Assembly (NCBI GenBank): GCA_023435895.1
Contig: JAEZLH010000017.1
Span: 496,001-560,000 of the forward strand
Direction of reading: 5' to 3'
Length of the DNA stretch: 64,000 nucleotides
Source: Bacillota bacterium
Lineage (GTDB): Bacteria; Bacillota; Clostridia; Lachnospirales; Lachnospiraceae
Both the position numbers and the translations under genes were made by a program. Under the pieces are notes generated by a model, which was given only the letters and a program-made list of their open reading frames with translations, had not been told where the DNA came from and made no database searches. Shown here piece by piece: positions 18,396-27,564 of the stretch. Every line of letters begins with the position of its first letter. The first letter of the stretch is position 1.

Positions 18396-19280
18396 ATGAA
18401 AATAGGTTTTATCGGACTTGGAATCATGGGAAAGCCAATGGCAAAAAATCTGATTAAGGCAGGACATGATTTAGTCGTATTTGATGTAATAAAGGAAAAT
18501 GTGGAGGAGCTTGCAGCAGCTGGAGCAAAAGCGGTTTCCTCTTCAAAGGAAGTGGCTCAGGAGAGCGGATTAATTATTACCATGCTGCCCAACAGCCCCC
18601 ATGTAAAAACTGTAATTTTAGGTGAGAATGGAGTACTGGAAGGTGCAGCCGAAGGAACAATCATTGTTGATATGAGCTCCATTGCTCCCATTGCGTCCCA
18701 GGAGATTGAGAAAGCCTGTGCTCTTAAGGGCGTAAAAATGATTGATGCTCCAGTATCCGGTGGAGAGCCCAAAGCAATTGATGGTTCCCTTTCCATTATG
18801 GTTGGTGGTGATAAAGAGGTATTTGATAAAGTATATGAGATCTTATTAGTGATGGGTGCCAGTGCAGTACATTGCGGAGAAATCGGAGCCGGCAATACAA
18901 CCAAGTTGGCTAATCAGGTGATTGTGGCATTAAATATCGCTGCAGTATCCGAAGCGTTTATGCTTAGCACGAAGGCAGGGGTTGATCCCATCAAAGTATT
19001 TGATGCCATTAAGGGCGGACTGGCAGGCTCTACAGTTATGAATGCTAAAGTGCCAATGATTACGGAGGGTAATTTTAAGCCCGGCTTTAAGATTGATCTG
19101 CATATTAAGGATTTGAATAATGCTCTGGAGACTGGACATAGTGTAGGCGCACCGCTTCCTTTGACTGCATCTGTTATGGAGATGTTGCAAATGCTTCATT
19201 CTGACGGTCACGGACAATGTGATCACAGCGGGATTGCCATGTATTACGAGAAGTTGGCAGGGACAGAAATTCGTAAGTAA
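18396..19280 (+). CDS. Tartronate semialdehyde reductase / beta-hydroxyacid dehydrogenase
   Basis: The start was moved to the ATG that has GGAGG 8 bases upstream, giving 294 residues. The N-terminal Rossmann motif is 'KIGFIGLGIMGKPMAKNL', followed by 'IIDMSSIAP'-like and the family signature 'MIDAPVSGGEPKAIDGSLSIMVGG' (about 118-141). The catalytic Lys lies in 'GAGNTTKLANQ' (about 167-177). The family covers GarR-type 2-hydroxy-3-oxopropionate reductases and 3-hydroxyisobutyrate dehydrogenases. Glycerate kinase at 21226-22365 makes the GarR assignment (tartronate semialdehyde to glycerate) the more likely one. Confidence 0.9.
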   Translation: MKIGFIGLGIMGKPMAKNLIKAGHDLVVFDVIKENVEELAAAGAKAVSSSKEVAQESGLIITMLPNSPHVKTVILGENGVLEGAAEGTIIVDMSSIAPIASQEIEKACALKGVKMIDAPVSGGEPKAIDGSLSIMVGGDKEVFDKVYEILLVMGASAVHCGEIGAGNTTKLANQVIVALNIAAVSEAFMLSTKAGVDPIKVFDAIKGGLAGSTVMNAKVPMITEGNFKPGFKIDLHIKDLNNALETGHSVGAPLPLTASVMEMLQMLHSDGHGQCDHSGIAMYYEKLAGTEIRK

Positions 19281-19289
19281 TAGGAAGGC

Positions 19290-19319
19290 TTCGAGGGTCA
19301 AAGGATTTTGACCCTCGAA
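19290..19319 (+). terminator. Perfect 13-bp hairpin between two dehydrogenase genes
   Basis: Arms 19290-19302 and 19307-19319 pair perfectly around a GGAT loop. No T run follows, so it may be an RNA-stabilising or weak attenuating hairpin rather than a full terminator. Confidence 0.6.
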
Positions 19320-19374
19320 ACTTAGAAGTGAATCCACCTGATCTATAGGACAGAGTATAAAAGGAGACTTTCAC

Positions 19375-20184
19375 ATGTCAGAAAAATCATATATAGAGAA
19401 GTTATTTTCCCTTGAGGGGAAAGTAGTATTATTTACAGGAGCAACCGGTGGCATCGGAAGCGAGTTATGTGAAGGACTTGCAAAAGCAGGCGCAACCGTA
19501 GCATTATGTGACATTAACCAGGAAAGACTGGATGAATTAAAAGATAAGATAGAGAAGGACGGGGGTAAAGCATCCACCCATATCCTAAATGTAATGGATA
19601 AAGAGAATGTTCAGTCTTGTGTGGATGAAGTAGGAACCCATTACGGACATATTGATGTTCTTGTGAACTGCGCCGGAATTAATAAGAGAGAAGGTATTCT
19701 GGATGTAGAGGAAGAGACCTATGACAGGATTATGGACATCAATCTTAAGGGTGTATTCCTGGTATCTCAGGCAGTGGGACATTATATGAGAAAGCAGAAC
19801 AGCGGCAGCATTATTAATGTTGGTTCTCACAACACCGGGTGGGTGCTGGGAGGTTGTTCGGTTTATGCAGCTACCAAGAGTGGTATCATTGCATTGACAA
19901 AGGCACAAGCCGTAGAATGGGCTAAATTCAATATCAGAGCCAACGCAATCAGTCCCGGGCATATTCAAACGCCACTTACCACAGTAACCTGGGAGCATCC
20001 ACAACGTTCTAAGTATTTGTTAGATCATATCGCTATGAATCGTCCTGGACATCCTGATGATATTGTAGGTACTTGTATCCTGCTGGCATCCGATGCTTCT
20101 GCTTACATAACCGGATGTGAATACCGCATTGACGGGGGATGTATTGCAGGCGGTCAACCATGGGATTTTGATACAAAATATTAG
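19375..20184 (+). CDS. SDR family oxidoreductase
   Basis: The 269-residue protein is a classical short-chain dehydrogenase: cofactor motif 'FTGATGGIGSELCEGLAKAG' (about 19-38) followed by Asp ('LCDINQ'), which favours NAD, then 'NCAGIN', the catalytic Ser and 'YAATKSG' (Tyr-x-x-x-Lys, about 162-166), and 'ISPGHIQTPL'. It resembles gluconate 5-dehydrogenase / KduD-like polyol or keto-sugar dehydrogenases. The substrate is unproven. It ends the + strand sugar block. An imperfect hairpin (20221-20244) without T run follows. Confidence 0.9.
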   Translation: MSEKSYIEKLFSLEGKVVLFTGATGGIGSELCEGLAKAGATVALCDINQERLDELKDKIEKDGGKASTHILNVMDKENVQSCVDEVGTHYGHIDVLVNCAGINKREGILDVEEETYDRIMDINLKGVFLVSQAVGHYMRKQNSGSIINVGSHNTGWVLGGCSVYAATKSGIIALTKAQAVEWAKFNIRANAISPGHIQTPLTTVTWEHPQRSKYLLDHIAMNRPGHPDDIVGTCILLASDASAYITGCEYRIDGGCIAGGQPWDFDTKY

Positions 20185-20307
20185 TTCTGTTAGATAATAT
20201 TGATATAAGAATGTAATCGAAGGAGGAAATGTGAGTTTCCTCCTCCGAAGTTCACAATAGTGAAATAACGATTCGATTCGATTATAATATTTGCCTATTA
20301 ATTTACA

Positions 20308-20976
20308 TTAAACTGAACTATGTCCTCCAACTAATTTTTTGATGTTTTGAATCATTTGTATTTCTTCGTTTGTTAATGACACTTCAGTGTCAAAAGATAC
20401 TTTGAAGGGTAAATTAGAGGCTTTACACTCATTAATAATATTACATAATTCAATACTGGATTCTGAAAGAGTTAGGCAACCAAAGGTACTATTTTTAGAA
20501 AATACAGCCGTTTTTTCAACCGATGGATTTAATATTGAATAATGTTTGATTGTAATAATTGGTTTATAGTAATCAATATCTTCCTTATCAAAGCTAGTTC
20601 CAACATCAACTAAGTAACATGTGTTTTGCATCTTTTCTTTCTTTGATTCTTTCTTTTTAGATTTTTCTATAGTTATTTTATCCTTTGGTAGATTCTCATT
20701 ACGCAGTCGTACACTTTTATGATCATCCATTCTTAACCAAACATACAATAATATATCTACTGTTATTATAATCGAAACGTACATTAATCCTTGTTTTGGG
20801 GTGTTAATCAGGATTATAAGCACTGGCGGTAAATGTTGTTTAAATAATGGTACTAATAAAGAGAATATAAAAAAGGTTAAACAAATAATTATATTTCTTC
20901 TGTTATAGGATTTGAGTAATTGATTCCGCTCTTTTTCATTTTCTACATATTCAATACTCATTTTTTTTCTAATCAT
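20308..20976 (-). CDS. Hypothetical protein with two transmembrane helices
   Basis: The 222-residue protein has a charged N-terminus, two hydrophobic segments (about 29-46 and 62-82), a Lys/Glu-rich stretch near 92-115 and a C-terminal cytoplasmic domain with alternating beta strands. An AAAGGAG site lies 12 bases before the first ATG; a second ATG five codons on is also possible. I do not recognise the family. Neighbouring genes give no hint. Confidence 0.7.
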   Translation of the reverse strand: MIRKKMSIEYVENEKERNQLLKSYNRRNIIICLTFFIFSLLVPLFKQHLPPVLIILINTPKQGLMYVSIIITVDILLYVWLRMDDHKSVRLRNENLPKDKITIEKSKKKESKKEKMQNTCYLVDVGTSFDKEDIDYYKPIITIKHYSILNPSVEKTAVFSKNSTFGCLTLSESSIELCNIINECKASNLPFKVSFDTEVSLTNEEIQMIQNIKKLVGGHSSV

Positions 20977-21151
20977 ATTGCCTATATACTCCTTTGAATT
21001 TATATTTATCTGTTTGTGTTAGTAAATAATTGCAATTTAATGATGTCATTATTATATTAGCTAAATAAATATAAGCGGTCAATCTCTGATTTGTTTTATC
21101 GTATATCAATGGATTCACTTACACTATCTTAAACGAGATTTCTAATTCAAA

Positions 21152-21197
21152 GGGATGAAAGAAAGCATAAAAATAATCCGTTGCGTTCTTTCATCCC
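21152..21197 (-). terminator. Inverted repeat after glycerate kinase gene
   Basis: GGGATGAAAGAA (21152-21163) pairs perfectly with TTCTTTCATCCC (21186-21197) over a 22-base loop. It lies 29 bases after the glycerate kinase stop, so it probably marks the 3' end. No clear T run follows. Confidence 0.5.
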
Positions 21198-21225
21198 TAG
21201 CTTAATCATATATGTACTGCCACAA

Positions 21226-22365
21226 TTACTCCTTTATGGCTTTAATCAAGCGAAACACCTGGGCAGCAGAAGAAGATAAATTTGCTTTTGCTGTATCATA
21301 CTCCATTGCTTCTTCCACCGTCATTGGCAATTGAAGAATGCTAAAATAAGCATCAATTCCTTCCTCATTACACCTGGTAGCGTCTTTCGTGGTTCCTCCG
21401 GCAAATGCAATTACCTTCTTGCCATGTTTCTTTGCTAACTTGGCAACTCCAACAGGGGCTTTCCCCATGGAGGTTTGAAAGTCTAGTTTGCCCTCACCGG
21501 TGATAACATAATCAGCATCCAGAATATCCTTTTCTAATTCGATTTCATTCAGTATAATGTGAATTCCAGACTCCAGGGAGGCATTTAGAAAGGTTAAAAA
21601 GGCATATCCTAACCCCCCTGCAGCTCCGGTACCCGGTACTAATGCATTATCCTTACCAAGGGTATGTTTTACTACTTCTGCAAAATTCATCAAACCGGAA
21701 TCCAACTGTTTCACAATATCGGGAGAGGCACCTTTTTGAGGACCGAATACATGGGCGGCACCGTTCTCACCGAAGAGAGGATTGGTTACATCGCAGGCAA
21801 TTTTGAAGGTACACTCGCTTAGTTCAGATAATGCCTTTGAACAGCTCAGTGATGCAATGTTTAATAATTCTCTGCCTTCCATACCTATCGGATTCGACTC
21901 AGAATCAAAAAATTGGTAGCCAAGAGCCTGAAGCATTCCTATACCACCATCATTGGTTGCACTTCCGCCTATCCCAATAATAAAGTTTCTGCAGCCCCTA
22001 GAGATAGCATCTTTGATCATTTCACCTACACCGAAGGTGGTTGTATTGAGTGGATTTAGTAGTTCCGTGGGTACAAGTTTAATGCCGGAAGCAGCCGCCA
22101 TTTCAAGGATGGCAGTTTTATTATCCTTCAAGATACCATACGAACATGGAACTTTATGCCCAAGGGGACCGGTGACTTCAAGCGTTATCTCTTTGCCACC
22201 CATACCTGCTAATAGGGCATCCACTGTTCCTTCCCCTCCATCCGCCAGAGGCTTTACGATTACTTCTGCATCACAGGCGGTGAGAATACCCTCTTTGATT
22301 GCAAGACCGGCTTCGATGGAGGAAAGACTTCCTTTCAGGGAATCAATTGCAATTACTACTTTCAT
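21226..22365 (-). CDS. Glycerate kinase (GlxK/GarK type)
   Basis: The 379-residue protein matches bacterial glycerate kinases of the class typified by GarK/GlxK: start 'KVVIAIDSLKGSLSSIEAG', 'KPLADGGEGTVDAL', 'IGIGGSATNDGGIGMLQALG' (about 131-150), 'GTGAAGGLGYAFL' and 'VITGEGKLDFQTSMGKAPVGVA'. It phosphorylates glycerate to 2-phosphoglycerate and feeds glycolysis. With the reductase at 18396-19280 it would complete a tartronate semialdehyde/glycerate branch. The start follows GAGGAG. Confidence 0.94.
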   Translation of the reverse strand: MKVVIAIDSLKGSLSSIEAGLAIKEGILTACDAEVIVKPLADGGEGTVDALLAGMGGKEITLEVTGPLGHKVPCSYGILKDNKTAILEMAAASGIKLVPTELLNPLNTTTFGVGEMIKDAISRGCRNFIIGIGGSATNDGGIGMLQALGYQFFDSESNPIGMEGRELLNIASLSCSKALSELSECTFKIACDVTNPLFGENGAAHVFGPQKGASPDIVKQLDSGLMNFAEVVKHTLGKDNALVPGTGAAGGLGYAFLTFLNASLESGIHIILNEIELEKDILDADYVITGEGKLDFQTSMGKAPVGVAKLAKKHGKKVIAFAGGTTKDATRCNEEGIDAYFSILQLPMTVEEAMEYDTAKANLSSSAAQVFRLIKAIKE

Positions 22366-22553
22366 ATAGTGTTCTCCTCATAAGATCATTATTCTATCAG
22401 GTTACTTCAAAACGAATTATTCCATAATCGTTACAGTTACGAAGAGGGTAAATAGAACTACTCTATACCCTTATCCCTTATATAAATAAAGTTTAACATG
22501 AAAAGATAAATCAAGACAGGCTGATAGATTATCACTTTTCATCATTAATTATC

Positions 22554-23012
22554 CTATTGTGGAGTAAGTTCTTCAATCGCGTGGTCAAGAAATATTTGTC
22601 CATCCAAATGTTCCAGTTCATGACAGAAGCATTTTGCTATCTCGTTCTCACCGGTAATGAGAACTTCTTCTCCCAGCTCGTTTAAAGCTTGTATGGTAAC
22701 TTTTTCAGGACGTATTGTTTTAACAACTCGATTTGGAAAGCTTAAGCATCCTTCTATACATTCCTGTTCTCCACTGTAGCCAACAATAATTGGATTAACT
22801 AGCTTTAGTTTGTACTCAAAATAATCAATTACAACTAAGCGTTTCAAAATGCCTACTTGATTGGCGGCGAGTGCAGCTCCGTTATCCAGACTATGTAGCG
22901 TTTCCATCATATCCTCCAAAAGAAGACGTATCTTATCATCTACCAGTTTCACTTCCTTGCATCGATTGCGAAGGATAGGGTCTGAGTTATATCGCAAATT
23001 TCTGATCGCCAT
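22554..23012 (-). CDS. def: Peptide deformylase
   Basis: The 152-residue protein has the three deformylase motifs: 'GAALAANQVG' (about 44-53), 'EGCLSFP' (about 86-92) with the metal-binding Cys, and 'CHELEHLDG' (about 127-135) with the HExxH metal site. It removes the formyl group from new proteins. It is shorter than main-line Def and is fused in one operon with an XRE regulator, overlapping it by 26 bases. It may therefore be an accessory deformylase. The start follows AGGAGGG. Confidence 0.92.
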   Translation of the reverse strand: MAIRNLRYNSDPILRNRCKEVKLVDDKIRLLLEDMMETLHSLDNGAALAANQVGILKRLVVIDYFEYKLKLVNPIIVGYSGEQECIEGCLSFPNRVVKTIRPEKVTIQALNELGEEVLITGENEIAKCFCHELEHLDGQIFLDHAIEELTPQ

Positions 23013-23247
23013 GGTTATCCCTCCTGCTGCTCTGAACTCTGGATTTTCTCATGCTTTCTTCAAAGATAAAAACTTCTTCTATGGAGCATTCGAATACATT
23101 GGATATATCATAAGCTAACCAAATGGAAGGCTCAAATTTTTCTGTTTCGATTGCGTTGATTGCCTGCCTGGAAGCACCGACAAGTTCCCCTAATTGTTCT
23201 TGTGTCAAGCCTTTTAATTCCCGTAATTCCTTAATTCTATTTTTCAT
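22987..23247 (-). CDS. XRE family transcriptional regulator
   Basis: The chosen start (ATG 9 bases after AGGAGG) gives 86 residues. The helix-turn-helix covers about 3-58 with 'LKGLTQEQLGELVGASRQAINAIETEKFEPS'. The short tail is charged. The family member type resembles the small 'YgzD-like' autoregulated repressors. The gene overlaps def, and its promoter carries two copies of a 16-base near-palindrome, so it very likely represses its own operon. Confidence 0.9.
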   Translation of the reverse strand: MKNRIKELRELKGLTQEQLGELVGASRQAINAIETEKFEPSIWLAYDISNVFECSIEEVFIFEESMRKSRVQSSRRDNHGDQKFAI

Positions 23248-23261
23248 AGGATTCATCCTCC

Positions 23262-23319
23262 TGTAATGTTAACCTTACTTAAAGTATATAGTGATATAAA
23301 TGTAATGTCAACCTTACAT
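23262..23319 (-). promoter_or_regulatory. Promoter with twin operators for the XRE-def operon
   Basis: On the - strand TTGACA (23306-23311) and TATACT (23283-23288) are separated by exactly 17 bases. Two direct repeats, 23262-23280 and 23301-23319, each contain GTAAGGTTRACATTAC, an almost perfect palindrome. One covers the -35 box, the other covers the start region just before the ribosome site. This is a textbook layout for autorepression. Confidence 0.85.
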
Positions 23320-23530
23320 AAAAAATCAGCAAATAAATAAGCGCTCAAAAAAATCACCCATGAAAAAAGAGTCTTCTACAAATCTACTATACCAGGATTT
23401 TTTTAATAAAAGAGCTTACTTATATAAACATAAAGGGCATTTAGGTGCAGTCTAGAGGTAGAAATAGTTCGGAAGAGAGGAAGGAAAGATGGTAGTGGGA
23501 ACGTACAGTGTTGTATTATAAGGATTAACA

Positions 23531-23566
23531 AAGCGCATGCCTGTATATAGAAATAGGCTTGCGCTT
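23531..23566. repeat. Hairpin in the gap before the MBL-fold gene end
   Basis: Arms 23531-23542 and 23555-23566 pair at 11 of 12 positions. It lies in the gap between the XRE-def promoter and the end of the metallo-hydrolase gene. It may be the terminator of that gene. The rest of the gap (23320-23530) shows nothing that I can identify. Confidence 0.45.
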
Positions 23567-23607
23567 ATAAATGAATTAGCTCTTATATGGAAGAATATTA
23601 AGCTCTT

Positions 23608-24360
23608 TCACGAGAGCTTTTTATATCTTCTGATATTATGTTTCAAAAGATTAATAGAGAAGCGACCACCGTGTGCAGGTAATATCTCGCTTGCCCCCTT
23701 ATCAATCAATAGCTCCCAGCTTTGGTAATATTGCTCCAAATTGTTGATGAAGATTACACAGTTTTTTGTCCCGGCAAAGGTAAGCATTTGGGCAGCGGCA
23801 TCCCCTACCATGCATTGTCCATTATCAAGAAGTACGGAAATAGAATCAATGGTATGACCAGGTGTAAATAGTAAGGTTCCATCCAAATTAATGCCAATAT
23901 CTCGAAGTCTTGTATCCTCCTGAATTAAGATGTCATGCTCTCGACATAGGAAAGGTTGAAAGGTAAGATTCGTGGATTTACGAATGTGTTTTTTGACTTT
24001 TAAGGATACGTATAGGAGTTTGAATTTGAGAAGAAATTTGATGCGTCGATTAACATAGCCGCCACCATGAGTAAAATCATTTCGACCTACGGTAATTAAT
24101 TTACCGCATGATTCGGACATAATAACGGTAATAGCAGGATTTTCTTTTAATAGTAGATGAAGAAAGCCACTGTGGTCATCATGATGATGTGTTAAAATGA
24201 CATAATTGATATTCATCAGCTCAATCCCCGAAGTCTTCAGACGGTTACAGAATAATTGCCAGTCGGATTCATAGCCTGTATCAATCAAGATATATTGTTT
24301 TGAATCACTCTTAATCAAATAGTCGGTTGTAACACTTAACTTGATATCAAAAATTCTCAT
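23608..24360 (-). CDS. MBL-fold metallo-hydrolase
   Basis: The start after GGGAGG gives 250 residues (MRIFDIKLS). The metallo-beta-lactamase motif 'LTHHHDDHSG' (about 55-64) gives the first zinc ligands; further ligands are likely in 'LFTPGHTIDSISVLL' and 'LPAHGG' near the C-terminus. The family contains glyoxalase II-like hydrolases, lactonases and many unknown esterases. No neighbour narrows the substrate. Confidence 0.9.
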   Translation of the reverse strand: MRIFDIKLSVTTDYLIKSDSKQYILIDTGYESDWQLFCNRLKTSGIELMNINYVILTHHHDDHSGFLHLLLKENPAITVIMSESCGKLITVGRNDFTHGGGYVNRRIKFLLKFKLLYVSLKVKKHIRKSTNLTFQPFLCREHDILIQEDTRLRDIGINLDGTLLFTPGHTIDSISVLLDNGQCMVGDAAAQMLTFAGTKNCVIFINNLEQYYQSWELLIDKGASEILPAHGGRFSINLLKHNIRRYKKLS

Positions 24361-24569
24361 AGAACCTCCCTTTAAGATAAACCATATCAATCAATTGTAT
24401 GTCGTAATTGTAAATGGATGAATTTCTTTTTAAGCATCCTTTGGTTGACTGTAAAAATATTAAGTAATTTGCAGATATTATACTTTATTTTCAGGACATA
24501 GTAAACATAAATTACCAAAATGTGTGTATATAATTGACATTTTTAATAATTGTTAGAGGAATCCCCCTT

Positions 24570-25802
24570 GTGAATAATCAATTCATAGAATATAATGGTG
24601 ATATTGGTCAGTTAGAATGGAAAGGAAGCGAAGGTGTGGTAGATAAAGTTCGGACGTATTTTAAAAAGTTAGATTTCATCATAATCATTACAATGACAAT
24701 ATTAATAGGAGTAGGTTTATACTGCCAGCAGCAGGCATTTATGGCAAGTGCGGACAGGACTTCTCTTTTTATAAGGCAAATCGTATTTATTGCATTAGGA
24801 TATATTGTTATTATTGCAATAACACTCATTGATTACAGAATTCTTTGTACGCTGTCCCCTTTGTTCTACATTGCAATGCAGGGAGTGTTAGCAATCACTT
24901 TGTTATTTGCAGATAATCAGAATAATGTAAAAAGGTGGATTACCATATTCGGTATTATGCTTCAACCCTCCGAATTAGCGAAGATTGTATTGATTCTATT
25001 CATGGCGTATCTTTGCAATCGACTAAGAGAAAAAATGGATAAACTATATACCTTGGTTATTCTGGGTGCGGCAGCAGGAATACCTATGGTATTAATTATA
25101 TTGGAGCCCCATTTGAGTTCAAGTTTAGCTTTGCTTTTTATTTTCGCAATAATGGTGTATTCCTCTGGTCTTAGCTACAAAGTAATAGGTGGTGCTCTTG
25201 CTATAGTTTTACCGGTAGGGGTGGCATTATTTGTAGCGGTTGCACTGTTTAATGTTCAATTACCATTTGTGCAAGGATATCAGATTAACCGTGTATTGAG
25301 CTTTTTGTCAGATGACGACGAGAAAGAAGGACAAGAATTGGATTATCAGCAGCTTCAATCTATTGGAGCCATTGGTTCAGGAGGTCTTCACGGAAAACTA
25401 ATAGATTCACAGGGCGATGATAGCAGGGAGTTTCGAACGATTTATGCCAAGGAAAGTGATTTTGTATTTGCAATCGTAGGAGAAGAGTTCGGATTTTTAG
25501 GAAGCTTTTTTATCGTATTTTTATTTGGTGTATTAATTATACGATGTCTAGTCATTGCTTCGAGGGCTACGGATTATATGGGGAAGCTATTGATGATGGG
25601 CATATCCGGTTATCTTATGTTTCAAATTTTTGTAAATATCGGGGTTGCAACGAAGTTTTTGCCAAACACCGGTCTCCCTCTTCCCTTTATCAGCAATGGA
25701 TTGACCTCACTGCTTAGTGCTATGATAGCAATAGGATTAGTACTGAATATCGGAATGAAACAACGTTTAAGAGGAGAGAGTGGGCTTAGCTTTAATGATT
25801 GA
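24570..25802 (+). CDS. FtsW/RodA/SpoVE family protein (SEDS glycosyltransferase)
   Basis: A GTG start with AGAGGA upstream gives 410 residues; a TTG 12 codons earlier lacks a ribosome site. The protein has about ten transmembrane helices with SEDS landmarks: 'LQPSELAKIVLILFMAYL', 'ILEPHLSSSLALLF' and 'AKESDFVFAIVGEEFGFLGS', then 'GLPLPFISNGLTSLLS'. In RodA/FtsW the last motif is usually 'PFISYGGSSLL', so this copy is divergent there. The family polymerises glycan strands from lipid II. Which division or elongation complex it serves is not visible; no penicillin-binding protein gene is adjacent. Confidence 0.88.
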   Translation: MNNQFIEYNGDIGQLEWKGSEGVVDKVRTYFKKLDFIIIITMTILIGVGLYCQQQAFMASADRTSLFIRQIVFIALGYIVIIAITLIDYRILCTLSPLFYIAMQGVLAITLLFADNQNNVKRWITIFGIMLQPSELAKIVLILFMAYLCNRLREKMDKLYTLVILGAAAGIPMVLIILEPHLSSSLALLFIFAIMVYSSGLSYKVIGGALAIVLPVGVALFVAVALFNVQLPFVQGYQINRVLSFLSDDDEKEGQELDYQQLQSIGAIGSGGLHGKLIDSQGDDSREFRTIYAKESDFVFAIVGEEFGFLGSFFIVFLFGVLIIRCLVIASRATDYMGKLLMMGISGYLMFQIFVNIGVATKFLPNTGLPLPFISNGLTSLLSAMIAIGLVLNIGMKQRLRGESGLSFND

Positions 25803-25829
25803 TAAATGAAGTGTGCGAGGATATTTGTA

Positions 25830-25880
25830 AGAGGCATTCAAGGATTCCAAAGCGATAGAATGGAATCCTTGAATGCCTCT
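25830..25880. terminator. 20-bp perfect hairpin between convergent genes
   Basis: Arms 25830-25849 and 25861-25880 are perfect inverted repeats with an 11-base loop, between the + strand SEDS gene and the - strand aspS gene. No long T run follows, but the position and stability fit a shared terminator. Confidence 0.75.
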
Positions 25881-25963
25881 AATCGTGTAAACCTGAGTTA
25901 TATATGGCAAGTATAGATCAACCATTTATGATACGAAATATGCTGCTATAATTATTGATTGAT

Positions 25964-27289
25964 TTATGGAGTTAGCCTGTTGATATCTCTCGGAAACAAC
26001 GTGGATAGGCGTACATTATCCTGATTGAGAAGTTTACTGGTAAAGCGCTCTAGTCCAAGACCCAGACCTCCGTGGGGAGGGATACCATACTTATGAATCA
26101 TCAAATAGCTTTCGAATAGCTCAGGATTCATACCACGTTGCTTAATCTTATGAAGCTGTTCCTTATAATCATGAATCCGCTGTCCTCCTGTTGTGATTTC
26201 AAGACCGCGGAATAAAAGGTCAAAGCTTAAGGTTTCCAGTGGGTTAGCAGGATCCTCCATTGCATAAAACGGACGTTTTTTGGTAGGATAGTGAGTTACG
26301 AATACAAATTCAGAACCGGTTTCGTTTAGTATGATTTCACTTAGTAATTTTTCCTCTTCCGGCTCGAAATCTTCATAATCCTGAATGCTTCTGTTATATT
26401 TTATCGCTATCAATTCCTTTGCTTCCATAAATTTAATGGAGGGAATGGAGTCAAGTTTGGGCAGCTTGACAGAAAGTAATTCAAGTTCTGCTTCATAGCA
26501 CTCCTTTAATAAATCAAGGGTATAAGACAACATGCGAACTTCCATATTCATAATCTCTTCAAAATGTTTAATATACCCCATCTCAAAATCCACGCTGGTA
26601 TATTCATTGAGATGTCTGGAAGTATCGTGCTTCTCTGCACGAAATACGGGTGCGATTTCGTATACATGCTCATAAACCGGCACCATCATCTGCTTATAAA
26701 ACTGTGGACTCTGCGTCAGATAGGCATCCCTGCCAAAATAGTCAAGTTGAAAAATATTCGCTCCCCCTTCGGCGCCAGCATATACAATCTTCGGTGTATG
26801 AATCTCCGTGAAATTTTGTTCTATTAAAAATGTGCGAAAGCCGATACAAATCCCCTCTTGAAGTTTAAATATGGCACGTTCCTTTTCGTTACGAAGAGTG
26901 ATCGGACGAAAGTTCAACATATTTTCAAGAGAGGTATCCACACGCTTATTATTAATGACGATTGGACTTTCCTCCTGGGGCTGGGATAGGATTGTTATTT
27001 CAATCATTCTAAGTTCCCAACCTGTCTTTGAACGTTCTTCAGGGAGAACATCTGCAACCAAACGAATAGAGGTTTCGTTATTAAGAGCCTCTAGGTCAAA
27101 TTGGGAGTACTCCTCACTGTAAATGCATTGGATTACAGACCGCCTTGTTCGAAGAAGAACAAAGGCAAAGCCGCTCATCCTGCGAATTTTGTAAACGGTA
27201 CCATGAAGCTGTATTCGTTCCCCCACATGGTGATTGATAAGTTCCGGTGATAAATCGATGTTTATTATCGTACCATTTATAGTATTCAT
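25964..27289 (-). CDS. aspS: Aspartyl-tRNA synthetase, archaeal-type (Asp/Asn)
   Basis: The 441-residue class II synthetase has an OB-fold anticodon domain (about 15-110) and a catalytic core with motif 2 'FRAEKHDTSRHLNEYTSVDFE' and motif 3 'GGLGLGLERF', ending 'FPRDINRLTP'. The size (much shorter than bacterial AspRS of about 590 residues) and the ending mark the archaeal/eukaryotic AspRS2 type, also found in some Clostridia. Such enzymes may charge both tRNA-Asp and tRNA-Asn when a GatCAB amidotransferase is present. The gene is preceded by an attenuator leader whose peptide is rich in Asp codons. The start follows AGGAGG. Confidence 0.88.
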   Translation of the reverse strand: MNTINGTIINIDLSPELINHHVGERIQLHGTVYKIRRMSGFAFVLLRTRRSVIQCIYSEEYSQFDLEALNNETSIRLVADVLPEERSKTGWELRMIEITILSQPQEESPIVINNKRVDTSLENMLNFRPITLRNEKERAIFKLQEGICIGFRTFLIEQNFTEIHTPKIVYAGAEGGANIFQLDYFGRDAYLTQSPQFYKQMMVPVYEHVYEIAPVFRAEKHDTSRHLNEYTSVDFEMGYIKHFEEIMNMEVRMLSYTLDLLKECYEAELELLSVKLPKLDSIPSIKFMEAKELIAIKYNRSIQDYEDFEPEEEKLLSEIILNETGSEFVFVTHYPTKKRPFYAMEDPANPLETLSFDLLFRGLEITTGGQRIHDYKEQLHKIKQRGMNPELFESYLMIHKYGIPPHGGLGLGLERFTSKLLNQDNVRLSTLFPRDINRLTP

Positions 27290-27564
27290 TCTTAGTCCTC
27301 CTGTTGGATTTTGATTATTAGTCAGAGTATATTCTCATTCATGAAATTACAATCAAGGAAGACATCGTCTTTATGCCTCATTCTATCACATCCTTTCAAG
27401 TATATAATTGGGTATATGATTGTGAAACTCGATAATTATTTTGGATGTACAACAGCTGCAATTCTGAAGCGGAAGGTAATGCAGAAGGAGCGTAGGAGCT
27501 GGGGAATTTGTTTGTTGTATATCCGGTATCTGCAAAAAATAATGTTTCACAATAATCTAACAAT

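Noticed and set aside
22446..22470. Hairpin between glycerate kinase and deformylase genes
   Set aside because: Stem of about 9 pairs with a bulge and no T run; too weak to call a terminator.
23537..23728. 63-codon + strand ORF over the end of the MBL gene
   Set aside because: Shadow of the metallo-hydrolase gene and of a hairpin; no ribosome site.
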